Part shown: one piece after another, positions 1 to 12,002 of the stretch
Layout: every line of letters starts with the position of its first letter
Position numbering within the stretch: the stretch's first letter is position 1
NCBI GenBank assembly: GCA_026413225.1
Contig: CM048553.1
Coordinates: forward strand, 114,287,190 to 114,351,189
Direction of reading: 5' to 3'
Source: Otis tarda
Taxonomy: Eukaryota; Chordata; Aves; Otidiformes; Otididae
Length of the DNA stretch: 64,000 nucleotides
Notes under the pieces: generated by a model
Databases searched by the model: none
What the model was told of the DNA's origin: nothing
The model's input: the letters and a program-made list of their open reading frames with translations, nothing else
Translations under genes and position numbers: made by a program

Positions 1-2711
1 AGCTCCAGTATATCATCCTTGCCTGACCTTTTAAGTTCATGTGTACTGTACATTCATTTAGGTTTTTGTGCTACAGCTGTAGCTGCAATTCTTTTAAATA
101 TATTGTAGTTATCTACTGTACAGATTTCTAGTAAGCCTCAGCCTCTTATCTATTTGAGGAACAAAATCATGATTAGTTTTATTTTTACACCTTCAAAAAT
201 GTGCTGTGCTTTTCACATCTTTCATGTAATCTGTATTATTTTTTCTGTCTGGGTACAACTTAAGCTTTTTTTAAACACACTTGTAGCTTTTTTGAGCTTG
301 CAAAGTGAAAGTAATTTTATTCATTAGGTTCATGCAGAATAACTTGGTGTTTTAAAATACTCAGTATACTACTGTTTTCATTAAAGTAGCACTGCACTTC
401 ATGGCATTTCTTAGCTGTGTTCAGTCCATATGAACTATGAGTACCCATGAACTCTGTTACTTTAGTAAGTGAAGAAATGGAATCGTTGCCTCATGTTCTT
501 TTCTCATTTTAAAAAACTCTAGCTCTTTGATCATGATTTATGAGTAAGAGTGTTCCTATTTACAAGGTAGTCTGTACCCACAGACATGGGTTTCCAAAAG
601 GGCAGGTCCTCATCAAGAAGGTTAGTAATTTCCCTTTTGCATGCAAAGACATTTTTAATTTCTTCTTTTATTACTTTTTTTAAAGATACCATACACTCAG
701 TAAACCTAGGAATTTCCAGTCAAGACTTACTGGTATGTGGTTAGTATAAAGATTGAGCAATTTCCAAAGCGTCAAATCCATCTTGTTTCACAGAATCTTG
801 CTGTATAGTGTGAGGTGATTGGTCTTCAGCCTGCAGGGAAGCTTTACTGTGCTATGGACTCGTTTTTCTGAAAGAAAACCAAGAGAGGTGAGGAATGCAG
901 TAAACACCACCTGCAGTGAAAGCTAGCTTCTTTATCATCTGAAGAGATTGGTGTGTTCCTATAATACCTTGTCTGCATAATCTGTATGCTGTAATGATAT
1001 TCAGTGATATTTTAAGAGGGTATGCAGATTGCTGTGTGAATTCCTTTATCAGTATTTTTAATAGTGGAACTTCTAATGTAATTTCAATAATGATAGCCAG
1101 AGTAATACTGTACTGACATAACAGAATATGTTATCATAAAGCTTATGAGGCAAAGAAAGTGATAGGCTTATTTCAGGTAGCAAGCTATATTTGGTACCAT
1201 TGCTTCGCCTTGTCTTGGTTTGACTTATTCTGATTGACTTATTTAAAATGTATGTGGTTCTTGGACTTGACATTGGTTTAGTAAGATGAGACTAAGAACT
1301 AATATGTTGTTTAAGCATCTTGTGTCTTTTATGAGCAGGTGCCTCATTGACGTGCAGAGAATTAAATCCCTTAATTCCCTAAAGCGGGAATAATAGAGAG
1401 GGGAACGGGAGGAAAAAAAAAAGACTCGGGAGCTAAAACAGGAAAAAGGAGAAACTATTGCTTAGCTACAAGATGTCTGTCTTAAAGGTTCCTTGCTAAT
1501 ACAAGGTGAATAATGAATCTTTAAGGTATGTTTTTAGGAGCCTGGTGGCTGATACACATATGAAATTATCATCACCTTTGACATTACTTAATACACTTTC
1601 ATGAATACATTTCCATACATGGACTTAGGGTAAAAAATAAGTAATGTAAGTTGTCTTTCTTTGATATTCCCCTTGAGGGGAAAAAAAAGGAGAAAGCAGA
1701 TGTCTGAAGCAACGTTCTCTGTTAATAATAGGATTTTTTTTTTCATTGAGGTGTCTTACATTTGAGGTGATTTTTGTAAGCTGAATTTCTTCCAGAAGAA
1801 TTGGAGATAGCACAGTATAGCTAATACAGATAATAAGTATGTATATTGATTCCTCCTCAGAGACATTTTTCTTCAGAGTGGAAGGCAAGCATGTTTTCCC
1901 AAGCTTTCTCAACTTCAGTAATGTTTTGCTCAAAGTAATATTAATTTTGTGTTGTGTACTAAAACAATGTCTTGATCAAAGTTGTCCTTTTTACTAGGCC
2001 AAATTGGAAAGGGTTGAACAATTGCTAACTTGTTTATTTAGAAACTGAAGATGAACTGGTATTGATAAATGTTTTTAATTTGGTACTTCTTAAGGGCAGA
2101 GATGGACATGGTGGGAATATCTGTTTTCTGGGAAATACCGACACTTTCAGACCCGTAATAGAACATTGGGGTTTTTTAATTATTCTTCCTGCAAAATGGA
2201 AACTCTGAAAAAAAAGTATCTTTGAGGAAAAAGGAAAAAATGAAAATGCATTGTAGTAGAGCTATGTTTTTGTGAAATAGGTAAAAGCAGTGTGTAATGG
2301 GAAAATGTATGTCAAGTTGTGTTATTACAGCTTAATGTTTTAATTGGAAAGAGTAAGCAAGCATAATTGATACTTAATATGGATTAAAAATGTTTTCTGG
2401 ATCTCACTGTCTCTTTTGTTTGATAAAGCAAATTGACCCTTCTACATCTTCAGCAGTAACATGAATGTACACAATGTAAAAAATCAAGAAATAGCTGTTT
2501 TCAGTATCCCAGAAAAATGATGTGAAACTAGCATGAGGATACTGAGAAGCTGCTTCTTGAGTTATCACACCGAATATTTAATTTGTTTTATGTCAAAGTA
2601 TAAAACTGCTTCATTATAGTATTAAGAAGGAGATCCTTGTTTAGAAGTGATATTGAGACAGTGTGTATGAAATCCTCATTATAAAAGGAAGCTTATTTCT
2701 GTTTTTTAAAG
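1..2711 (+). other. IMPACT intron or upstream sequence
   Basis: A/T-rich DNA without a recognisable exon, CR1 or LTR. It should be intronic, because the first IMPACT exon seen begins in the middle of the protein. I looked for the preceding exon (the region encoding the start of the C-terminal domain) and did not find it. Confidence 0.5.
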
Positions 2712-2785
2712 GTAAAGAGAGTTCTTGAAAAATTATATGAGAATAAGAAAATTGCAACTGCTACCCACAACATATATGCATACAG
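2712..2785 (+). CDS. IMPACT: IMPACT coding exon (fourth from last)
   Basis: This 74-nt exon follows an acceptor ending TTTTTTAAAG and precedes donor GTGAGA. It begins in phase 0 and leaves two bases (AG) of an arginine codon that the next exon completes. It encodes VKRVLEKLYENKKIATATHNIYAY, a highly conserved stretch of the IMPACT domain. Confidence 0.93.
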
Positions 2786-5700
2786 GTGAGAGATGAATCA
2801 TGGTGGGTTTGTTGTGTTGTTTTCTTTTCTTTTGTTTTGTTTTTAATGTTCTTTGACAAATGAGTGCAGGATGTGAGAAAAGTAAAATTCATCAAAGAAA
2901 TACCTTGCTATTAAATCTTTATGGGAGTAGGTTTCTTATTTGTATGGTGAAGGTTTTAGGCTTTATTTTGAATTTGAGGTGAAGAAAGTAGAACATATAG
3001 TATGAAATACATTAAGATAGTGAAGCAGCATTAGAAATAATTAAAAAAAAAAGACTAAAAGTGAATTTGAATATGTTTTGTTATACTTTGTATAGTATGT
3101 GTGAGCATGGAAATGCTGCATTGTCCTGAACGAAATGTGTTTTTACTTGGATAAAGTAACTTTTTTTTTCCCCAACCTTATCTTTAGAAATATCTGAAAA
3201 GTTTTAGTTGAAATAAGAGTTGAAACAGAAAGCCTGACGCAGATAATCTGAAATACAAGAACTTCAGGGAAAATGAGAAGCATGTAAAAATGAGTCTGGC
3301 AACTTTTGTGAACATAGCTTATGTGAAATGAATTGGTCTCAGTCCAGATAGTGATGTAGGTTTTCTGGGGAAAGTAAGTGACAGTAAAAGGAACCATCCA
3401 TTGTAGACACTGATGCATTCATGCACGTCCTGGCGTGATCCTAATGAAACATGAGCAAATGAAAGCTTACTTTACCAAAAAGTCTACCTAAGTAAAAGGT
3501 TTCTGTAAAGAGGGGATTTCTGTTGATGATGATGATCTGGCTTCTTTCACTCATACTATCTAAATACGCTTCCGAAAAGCAAGGGAAAAATACTTATTGC
3601 TTCATATTTGTCATTTAGTGCTAGAAGCCTCATTGTGTCATATATGTATTAACTAAGTTTGAAAGCTAGGAAATTAATTGTTAACAAACAGTAGGCCTCT
3701 GAGCATTACTTCTGGAAAATGACACCTGGACAACTGTCCTTTATATGAAACAATACACCCCAAAGTTTCCTGGAGTGTTCACTGAGGAAGGAGACGGCAT
3801 GGAGAATCTGAAGGCGAATTCCTGTAGTAGTTCCATGTTGCTGCTGAAATATCGACCTAACTGATTATTCATAACGTTTTTGTCAGGGTTCTTTCAGCTT
3901 GTGAGTGTGTACCATAATTTGAACCTGGATATGATGGAGTTTGCTTTCAGTGAGGCATAATTGTTAGGCTAAAAACGTAAGTTTTCTTACTAGGGACTTT
4001 GCATTGGCAGTGAATCTGGAGTTAACCTGTAGCTAAAGTTGCCGTAAAAGCTTCTCAAAACTTGGTCTCCTGTGAAGATAAATATTTGTGGTTTACCCTA
4101 AACCTCATCCTGTTTTCATGTAAAAGTCCTTAGTAGAGAAGTAGAATTGATGCACATGTTTATGAAAGATCTCTGAGATTTCATTAATCATGTCAAAATG
4201 TTAGTTGATAGGCATTTTTTCAATCTATTTTATGTTTGTTTTTTCTTTTAAAGAATATACTGTGAAGATAAGCAGACATTCTTACAGGATTGTGAAGATG
4301 ATGGGGAGACAGCAGCAGGTGGACGTCTTCTTCATCTTATGCAGGTTTCAGAAATTAATCTTTAACTTCTGGAAGTCTTGAACAGATTTTAAAAATCACT
4401 ACAGTATAGATAAACTTGTAGAAGATTGTTTTAATTCTTGCTCTTCTCTGAACCAAATAGATGATTGTTTTCTCAAAGGTGAAGGAAAAAACACAGACTG
4501 TTGCATGCATGTAGTAAATTGGGATTTCTAAGTCTAGGATCATTGAAACAAGTAGTGTTTCATAGGTGGCAGTAATACTTTGAACTGTTTAAAAGATAAA
4601 TAAGTTTTGATTACTATGCTTACTATGTGGTGTAAGGCATATAAGAAAATTAAGACTTGATTGACATCATGTAACAGCTGACCTACGCACAGCCTTTCAT
4701 TTGGTTTCCTCGAATATTCATAATAAAGAGACACTTGTATTTGAACTTGCAGGGTAGAGCTTCAAATGCAAAAGGTAGTTGGAGTGAAGGAGTTAGGCTG
4801 TTTTGGTCATTTAATCTGTTTCTTTGTGCTCTTCATAGTTCTGAGTTCTTAGCCCTCATGCTTACATATATTTTAGTTTTCAAGTGTTGAAATAACATGC
4901 CCTCAGCAAAGTTGCTACTAAAAGTGAATTGAGATTGATAAATTTTGATTCACTGGTGTGATGCAAGCCCTAGTAAAATCATAAATGTATCAGCACACCA
5001 ATTATTGTTCTTCATTTTGATTTTTAGATTGATGTTCCCTTCACAACAAGGATTTTCTTTTCCCGTCTTTTGTTTGCTTGGATACTGTTGCTTAATGTGT
5101 TGTACTCTTATTCCTGGAGACTGTTTTAAATGATGGAATTTTTTTTTGACCTTTTTCATTTAGAACTTTTTGAAACTTCCTCAGTAACTCAAACCTGACT
5201 TGGGAAGGAAAACTTGCTTTATGTAATACATACAGGGGTGGGTGTGGGGGTGTGTGTGTGTGTGTGTGTATATATGTGGTAAGCGTGAAAATATTGTAAT
5301 AAAAATAATGTAAAGAAATAACTTTGCAGTTAATGTACCTCAATTTGTTCTGAGCTTATCAGCTTTTTTTAGCGTGTTAATCTATACTTTTGAAAGCTGT
5401 CAGACTTAGTGTCTAGACACTTAACATTCCATAAAAATCCAGTTTAGAAAGTGACACAAAATTTCCCCCTTTCAAATGTGAATGTGTAAATCATGTGGAT
5501 CATCTGTCTCCATCTCTGGTCCTAGTTACTAGGAGTATTTTTGTTTTGAAAGACTACTGCTGTAGGGATCAGAAGAGTGCAATTTCCACCCGTAGGAAAA
5601 GATAAAAATAATTTATAGGCTGATTTCTAGGTGTTCATAGGTCTCATCGTTTTTCTGTTATAAGCACTTATGACATATGATATGGGCATTAAAATTAGGT

Positions 5701-8700
5701 GGTTTAATACAGTTATTGTACAATAGTTCTTCTTTGGCAATAGAAATCTTATCTCGTTTCAGGTAAACCTAGCACTTCAGTCAAGATAGCGCTTTCCGGT
5801 TACAAGAAACTGTATTTTAGATTAATTCTTTCGAGCTTAAAATTAGAGTTTAAAAATTTCCCAACTATGTTTGGCATCCTGTTTACTGTGAACAGTTGCT
5901 ATACATAACCATTACGGCTGATGTGTAAATGTAGAATAAAAAATGCCCAGTCCTTCTTTCATTTTCTTTTCTTTTTTTTTTTTTTTTTTACATTTTCCTT
6001 TTATTTTAAAATTCTAAGAATACTCCTGTTTTCACAAACAATGATAGACTCTTCTAATAGTATTGTTTGAATTAGTCAGATGTATATATCTTTCTCCTTA
6101 GTGAAGATGATGAATGGTTGTTAACATGCTTTGTTGATAGCTGGCTCTTAAGGGATTTTTCTTACCTCCACGAAACCACTCTGATATCTTGCAGACCACA
6201 GTGTTTTCACTCAGCCTTATGCAAATAAAGCTGTATTTGGTCTGCCTGGCTCCAAGCTGGCCATCTGTGTGTGTTAGTGCAGGACTTAAAAGAAAACTGT
6301 TCGTAGGCGAAGACCTTCCACAGAGATTTCAGATGCCCTTCGTTTGAGGGACAACTTCAGGATCATGGTCACTAATCGTGCAAGACTAATTTGAGCAAAA
6401 ATGCTAACTAGTGATTGTCACTACACATTTGCATGCAGAAATGTGTATCTTATATTTTGACAAGATGCGTGTTTCTCTCTGATTCTTGGTCAATTGGCAT
6501 TCTCTGTGTTACTGGTGTTTTCTGGTGATGGGGAGATCTTGAGGGAAGAATTGCTGTAAGGTGGAAGAAATTTCAAGTTTATTCAAATGGCAGTTAAATT
6601 TTGCGAAAAATAAAGCTGTTGAAGGCCTTCCGTGTTTCTTGCCTTTAATTGCAGTAGAAGAAATCGTCACTTCTGTTTAACTCTCTACTTGGTGTTGTTA
6701 CTTACAGTCTTTGAAAAAGCTTTATAAAGGTCATTTAATTCCTTTCAATGCTCATTGCTAATACAATTATTTCATGTCGTGTGAACTTTATATATGCCTC
6801 TTCGAACTCAGAAAGCAACTACTTGGTTGTAAGGGACTAAGACTCAAACCTGGAAAATGTAAGGGTTTTAAAGTATTATCCAGGTGGTGTTGCTAAGTCC
6901 TGCACATGGCAACAGTGCTAACTTATGGCATTTTAAGTATCCGTATGTATAGTGCCTGTCCCCTGGCACTACCGCTTTCAAAAATGTGGATAGACAATCT
7001 GCTTAGTGACAGAGATTCTCTGGAAATCATAATTCATCATATCAAAGAATAATAAATGTATCTCAGTAATTTTCCCTTTAAGTAATGCCTGAAGCCTTTG
7101 ACACATGAAGGCGCAACCCTAGTGCACATGAGATAGTTTTGTGCCCTTTCTGAGGGATATATTGACTCATTTTACTTTGAATTTGCCTTTGGATAGGAGC
7201 TTGGAGAGAGAAACCTACCACAACTGCTGACTTGTCATTATTTGTTACCCTCTGATAACATCTGTGTGAAACAGATCTGACTGAAAGTTCTTCTCAAAAG
7301 TGCAGGACAGTAGACTTTTTCTATGTTTAAAATAGGTGTAAACAGTAAAATTAGTTCAGGTAAAAAATAATGACTTTTTTTTTTTTTTTTTTTTAATTAA
7401 AAAAAAAAAAGATTTTGAACGTCCACAACGTGTTAGTCGTCGTATCTCGCTGGTATGGAGGTATTCTCTTAGGACCAGATCGTTTTAAACATATAAACAA
7501 TTGTGCAAGAAATGTACTTGTGGAATACAACTATGTACCTTCAGCGGTAAGTTTCTGACATTTTGAATTAATGCATTTGTATGTGAACTTGTGTAAATTG
7601 TCACTATTAGATTAAGCCAGAAGAAAAGCAATGCTACTTGTGCCATACTCTGGTTGCTTTGATGCACTGATAGGATACATAGGATCAGTGCAAAGGCTCC
7701 TGAAGAGCTTCCAAAGAAGTTAGTCACCTGGTTTGTACGTGTGAGGTGTGCAGTAGAAGAGTGGCAGCAGTTGAGGACATTGGTCCAGAACACACATTTG
7801 AAGGTTGGAGGAGGATGGGAGGGGGAAATGCCTCTTTTTGCGTGTTCACAAAACTGGAAGCTGCTGCTTCTCATACTTACCTGTGCCACTAGCTCTAGTG
7901 TGTAGGCAGACTGAGCTTGGGAATCATTGTTAATTAGTAGGCATTTTAAAAATTGAAAGCTTCATTAGACCTAAAGAAGCTTTCAGAATTACACATTATA
8001 GACACCATTTAAAATATCTAGACTAGAAGAATTTGGAAAACATTATGGGAAAATTATTCAAGGAAGCTTAAATAACTCAGGAGACAAAGTTCCAAATGTC
8101 TTTAAATGGCATTTTACTTCTTAAGGAACATAGGTCATTTAATCATCTAATATCTGTGGTTTTCAACATGTCTTTTCTTTATCCTCAGAACAGCATATTA
8201 GACATATCTATGTACATTATAGTATGTAATTGCTAACAACGGAAGTTTAAGACAGCAGGAAATAATTACAAATGGATATTTGAAAAAATATGCAACTATC
8301 AGTTTTCTTTTTTATGTGGAAGGATCTAAGATTGCTGTGGCTGAAAGCTGAGCATTCTTCCTCATTCCTCCCTCTGCCCTTTTCAGTTACTTGCTTTTTG
8401 CATTTTAGAGGTGCTTGGGTGTACTTATTGATTTACCTTCTTGGCAGTTTATCAGTGTTATCTTATTTGAAAGCATTGCTCATAAAATAAAAAGAAATTA
8501 ACACAACTTCTAAGCATTAACCCTCAAGAGAAAGTTTAGTGCCAAAAATAACGGACTTTTTTCTATTTTTAACAACTTAAATCAGACTGTGTTTGTGTAT
8601 TAACAAACCTATTTTGTTGCCAGTGTCCATCAGAAAAATAACCGATGGCACTTACGGTGATTATTATTTTAGTACCATAGATATAGCTCCTGGAAAAAGT

Positions 8701-9453
8701 AATATTTTAGCTAACTCTTCAGAATAGCACAATTCAAACATCCTGTTAGGGTCCACTTCCTTCCAATGTGCAAGAGGTAAAAAGGAGTAGGTCAAAATGT
8801 CCTACTTTCTGTCAGATCAGTGGCAGATTCTTTCACCATTTTGGGGAGTGCTTGTGAGGAATGCCTACTGAAGAAAGTAGTTGTTTTTCAGAACTGGCAG
8901 TCAGAGTAAGCTGTACTTTACAATGTTGATCCAGCAAGACTGGCAAAATTTTGTTTTTCCCAGTGTAGGTTTGTTTCACGTAGGGAAGTGGTTTTAATGT
9001 GCTGGTGTACAGTATATCTCCTGATAAGGCCATATCCACACTAGAAGGAGTTTTGCAGTCTAGTGTAGAAGTATTCCTCTACTGGTAACCTCTTCCATGA
9101 GTGGAAATGGCTTAGATTATTTTTACATTATATGCTTCTGTTGCCATAGCTATGTCTTTAATTTTCTCATTGCTGAAGGCAGAAGTTCCTAAATATCAAG
9201 ATAAGCAGACAAATTAATGACACTGAGTGGATAAATATTATACAATTCAAGACTTTCATAAATCTCAGTGAACTATTAACACTGTTCATATTAAAAATAA
9301 TTCTCATGGGTGACCTTGAGAGAATACTGAAGGTATATAAGAATGTTGTTTAAATTTTGAAATGCTTGTTTTTCATTTCAGGAAGAATCATCTAAACAAG
9401 CAGGAAAGAGTAAAAAGACAAGGAAGGACAACAAGAAGAGAACAGAACACTAA
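2712..9453 (+). CDS. IMPACT: IMPACT, C-terminal part (last four coding exons; 5' part outside window)
   Basis: Coding exons are 2712-2785, 4254-4344, 7412-7546 and 9382-9453, joined 372 nt, encoding the last 123 residues and a stop. IMPACT is a cytosolic protein that competes for GCN1 and so restrains the eIF2-alpha kinase GCN2. The segment covers most of its C-terminal UPF0029/YigZ-like domain. Visible hallmarks are YENKKIATATHNIYAYR, the acidic CEDDGETAAGGRLLHL block and VVVSRWYGGILLGPDRF. The end is a lysine/arginine-rich tail finishing KKRTEH. The N-terminal RWD domain and the start of the C-terminal domain must be encoded upstream; I found no matching exon in 1-2711. All junctions are GT-AG and the reading frame runs through all four exons without a stop. 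Length and residue order match mammalian IMPACT as I remember it. The receptor genes downstream support the locus call. Confidence 0.95.
2786..4253 (+). other. IMPACT intron
   Basis: Intron with donor GTGAGA and an acceptor ending TTTTAAAG. It splits an arginine codon. Nothing else was recognised in it. Confidence 0.85.
4254..4344 (+). CDS. IMPACT: IMPACT coding exon (third from last)
   Basis: This 91-nt exon starts with the A that completes the split arginine codon and ends in phase 0 with CAG. It encodes RIYCEDKQTFLQDCEDDG followed by ETAAGGRLLHLMQ. The DDGE..AGG core is the family signature shared with bacterial YigZ proteins. The donor is GTTTCA, weak beyond the invariant GT, although the exon ends in a consensus CAG. 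Confidence 0.94.
5237..5276. repeat. TG-rich microsatellite
   Basis: Impure GGTGTGGGGG followed by about ten TG units and a TATATATG tail, inside an IMPACT intron. Confidence 0.85.
7375..7410. repeat. T20-AATT-A12 self-complementary homopolymer tract
   Basis: Twenty T, then AATT, then twelve A, ending directly at the AG acceptor of the 7412 IMPACT exon. The T and A runs can pair in the RNA. Confidence 0.85.
7412..7546 (+). CDS. IMPACT: IMPACT coding exon (second from last)
   Basis: This 135-nt, 45-codon exon is phase 0 at both ends. It encodes ILNVHNVLVVVSRWYGGILL and then GPDRFKHINNCARNVLVEYNY, the most conserved strand-and-helix part of the domain. The donor is a strong GTAAGT. The acceptor is odd: 12 adenines immediately precede the AG, and the pyrimidine tract is a 20-T run further upstream (7375-7394). 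Confidence 0.95.
7547..9381 (+). other. IMPACT intron (last)
   Basis: Intron of about 1.8 kb with donor GTAAGT and acceptor TTTCATTTCAG. No other feature was recognised. Confidence 0.85.
9382..9453 (+). CDS. IMPACT: IMPACT terminal coding exon
   Basis: The acceptor is TTTTTCATTTCAG. The exon encodes EESSKQAGKSKKTRKDNKKR, then TEH and a TAA stop at 9451-9453. The basic lysine-rich tail ending in EH matches the C terminus of vertebrate IMPACT. Confidence 0.93.
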   Translation, partial: EESSKQAGKSKKTRKDNKKRTEH

Positions 9454-9555
9454 TTTATTTTTTAAAACTGTAAAAGATTATTTTGCATATATTTATACAA
9501 AGAAAACATAGACATTATTGCCTTATCCAATAAAACAGACGTTTTGTATTCAAAA
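9454..9555 (+). other. IMPACT: IMPACT 3' UTR (approximate end)
   Basis: Short A/T-rich 3' UTR after the TAA stop. A canonical AATAAA lies at 9529-9534. The cleavage site is inferred to be about 15-25 nt beyond it, so the end given is approximate. Confidence 0.65.
9529..9534 (+). promoter_or_regulatory. Polyadenylation signal AATAAA of IMPACT
   Basis: Exact AATAAA hexamer 76 nt after the IMPACT stop codon, followed by a T-rich stretch (ACGTTTTGTATTC). It is the first canonical hexamer after the stop. Confidence 0.7.
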
Positions 9556-9819
9556 GATAATTCAGTAAAGTTATAGATATATTTTCATCTTGTTCTGTGG
9601 TTCTGCTGTTCTGAAGTACAGCTTAGACACAAGTTTTCTGTATTCTTATACATTTCAGCTCCTTGTTATAAGGGCATTTGCAATACCTGGAACCATTTCC
9701 CCATCCCACCACCTCCCACCCAAGGATAGTTGACTAATTTAAAATGTGGATCATTTATCTTCTCCATTCCTGGGTTTGAACTCAAACACCTGTCTTGCAT
9801 TAGTAATTGAATTCCTAGG

Positions 9820-10381
9820 TGTCATGGTTTAACTCCAGCCATCAACAGAGCACCACTGTCTTGCTCCTCCACAGCAGGATGGGGGAGAGAATTACAAGAG
9901 TAAAAGTGAGAAAACTTGTGGGTTGAGATAAGAACAGTTTAATAGGTAAAGCAAAAGCGAAATAAGGTGTTCATTCACTACTTCCCATCAGCAGGCAGGT
10001 GTTCAGCCACCTCCAGGAAAGCAGGGCTCCATCATGTGTAACAGCTACTTGGAAAGACAAATGGCATCACTCCAAATCTGTCTCCCCCTTCCTCCTCCTT
10101 CTTCCCCCAGCTCTACATGCTGAGCATGACCTCATACAGTATCGGATATCCCTGTGGTCAGTTGAGGTCAGCTGTTCTGCCTGTGTCCCCTGCCAGCTTC
10201 TTGTGCACCCCCAGCATCCCCACTGGTGGGGTGCGGTGAGAAACAGAAAAGGCCTTGACTCTGTGTAAGCACTGCTCAGCAGTAACCACAGCATCTCTTG
10301 TGTAATCAACACTGTTTCCAGCACAAATCCAAAACATAGCCCCATAGTAGCTGCTATGAAGAAAATTCACTCTATCCCAGC
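9820..10381 (+). mobile_element. Avian ERVL-type LTR, degraded
   Basis: It begins TGTCATGGTTTAACTCCAGC, the typical 5' end of a very common avian ERVL LTR. The family phrase GGGTTGAGATAAGAACAGTT lies near 9932, and a tail resembling CTCTATCCCAGC ends near 10381. Sense is +. The 5' edge is sharp, but the 3' edge is approximate because no clear terminal CA is present. CTAGG precedes the start and CTAGT follows the proposed end, a 4/5 match that could be a decayed target duplication. No internal retroviral genes adjoin it. Confidence 0.7.
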
Positions 10382-11339
10382 CTAGTTTGCTGTATTGAGG
10401 GTGAAACGAGTCATTCATAGACAAGGTCACTTACGAAGTTTCAGATTTTCTGTACCTAAAAGGAAAGCATGTGGCCCTGTGCCACATGGCCTTGGAGAGG
10501 GTGGTCTTGCCCACGCAGTTCTTGATCATGCTAGATAAGGCCTGCCTGGTGACATAAAAAAGGCTGATTATGGGCAATTAACTAAAATGTGAAGAAATTA
10601 CTTCAAAATTTCTTTAAGGATTGCTCTGTGAGTGTCGGGACTGCAGGAGTTTGTTGAAAAGCTGAGGATTAAGTGTTGTATAATTAGGAACCAGTAATTT
10701 CAACAAAGAATATGAGGATTTTGAAATTAGACTGTTACAGCTAGAAGTGAACATTAGTAGACATTCTGAAGTGACTTCTGTTGGTGTAGAGTGGGAAGAA
10801 AACAAGTGTTAATGATATGATCACAAACACTTGAATTTTCTACTCTTTTTTTAATACCTTCCAGACTTTTCTCTAATCCATTACAAAACAACAGAACTTT
10901 TTGTCAGTTAATTGTCATATTGCTATTTAGATGAGATTTAAGTTTTTTTTTTTTTTTTTTACATTTCCTTGGTGTCTTCTGCTTGGGGAGGATGAACTTC
11001 AATGATCTGATGGTGGTTGTTTTTTTTTTTTCCTCAAGTTAACTTATAAACTTTGTGATCCATTACTAGCTGCATCACAGGTGCTTTCCTAGGTCAGGTA
11101 CCCCTTATATAGTTTGCTCATATAGTGACGTCAGGGCTGTGACTATTTTTAATAACATTTCTCTAGTGGCACGTAGTTTAAAGGTGTATTTGTAAGACTA
11201 GCTTCTCTGACCACCAGTTTGGTATACATCTTTTTGCCACTATGTTCTTACACTGAACTGTTCATTCTAGTTCTGCAGTAGGGGTACCCCAGAAAAATCT
11301 TTCACCAGGCAAACTTAATCTAATCAAAGTAACTGCTCC

Positions 11340-11379
11340 AGAGTTTGATATAGAGATGCAGAGTTTGATACAGAGATAC
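11340..11379. repeat. 20-bp tandem duplication
   Basis: AGAGTTTGATATAGAGATGC is followed directly by AGAGTTTGATACAGAGATAC, two units with two mismatches. Confidence 0.8.
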
Positions 11380-11970
11380 TCCTTAAGAATTTCAGTAACT
11401 TGAAAAGTACTACTAAAACAGACGATTTAAAAAACCCACCAAACAAACCATAAATTCTCTGTTAGATAGATCCTGCACTGATATCTTGAAGCAATTTTAT
11501 GGAGTTAGATTACCTCATCTGCATAGTAAAGCTCTTTTGGGTTCAGCCTTAGCATCTGTACTTGTAATAATAAATAACATTTGTCCCAGGGAAGGAGATC
11601 CGTATTTTACAAATGTAGTAGTCTTACACTTTTGGGGTTATACTAGTATTTCTTATTAATAGTTCGTCTTTCTTATTGATAGAATCTTTTATTTTGCCAT
11701 TCACTTCCAGTACCATATTGACTTAAATATTCCAAAGTTTCTATTGCTTTTATGAGACTTTGAAATTGTAGCTATTATTTAATATGGGAAGCAGATGAAT
11801 TGCAAGATATTCTGCTACAGCTGCTCAAGATTCAGTTCCACTCATGGTAACGCATGTTCTTTTTATGAAGAGCATCCTTTAAGCTTGAACTCTCAGAATC
11901 AAGAAGTGATTCTGAAAGTCTGAACTTTTTGGTGTTCAGTCTGAGGTATGTGAAAGCTAGATGTCTGATA

Positions 11971-12002
11971 ATTTATTTATTTATTTATTTATTTATTTAT
12001 TT
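11971..12002. repeat. (TTTA)n microsatellite
   Basis: About eight ATTT units in an uninterrupted run. Confidence 0.9.

Larger units (their letters stand above)
4345..7411 (+). other. IMPACT intron with TG microsatellite and poly-T tracts
   Basis: Intron of about 3.1 kb. It holds a TG-rich microsatellite at 5237-5276, a T run near 5972-5989 and the T20/A12 tract abutting the acceptor at 7375-7410. No gene or clear transposon was seen. Confidence 0.85.
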
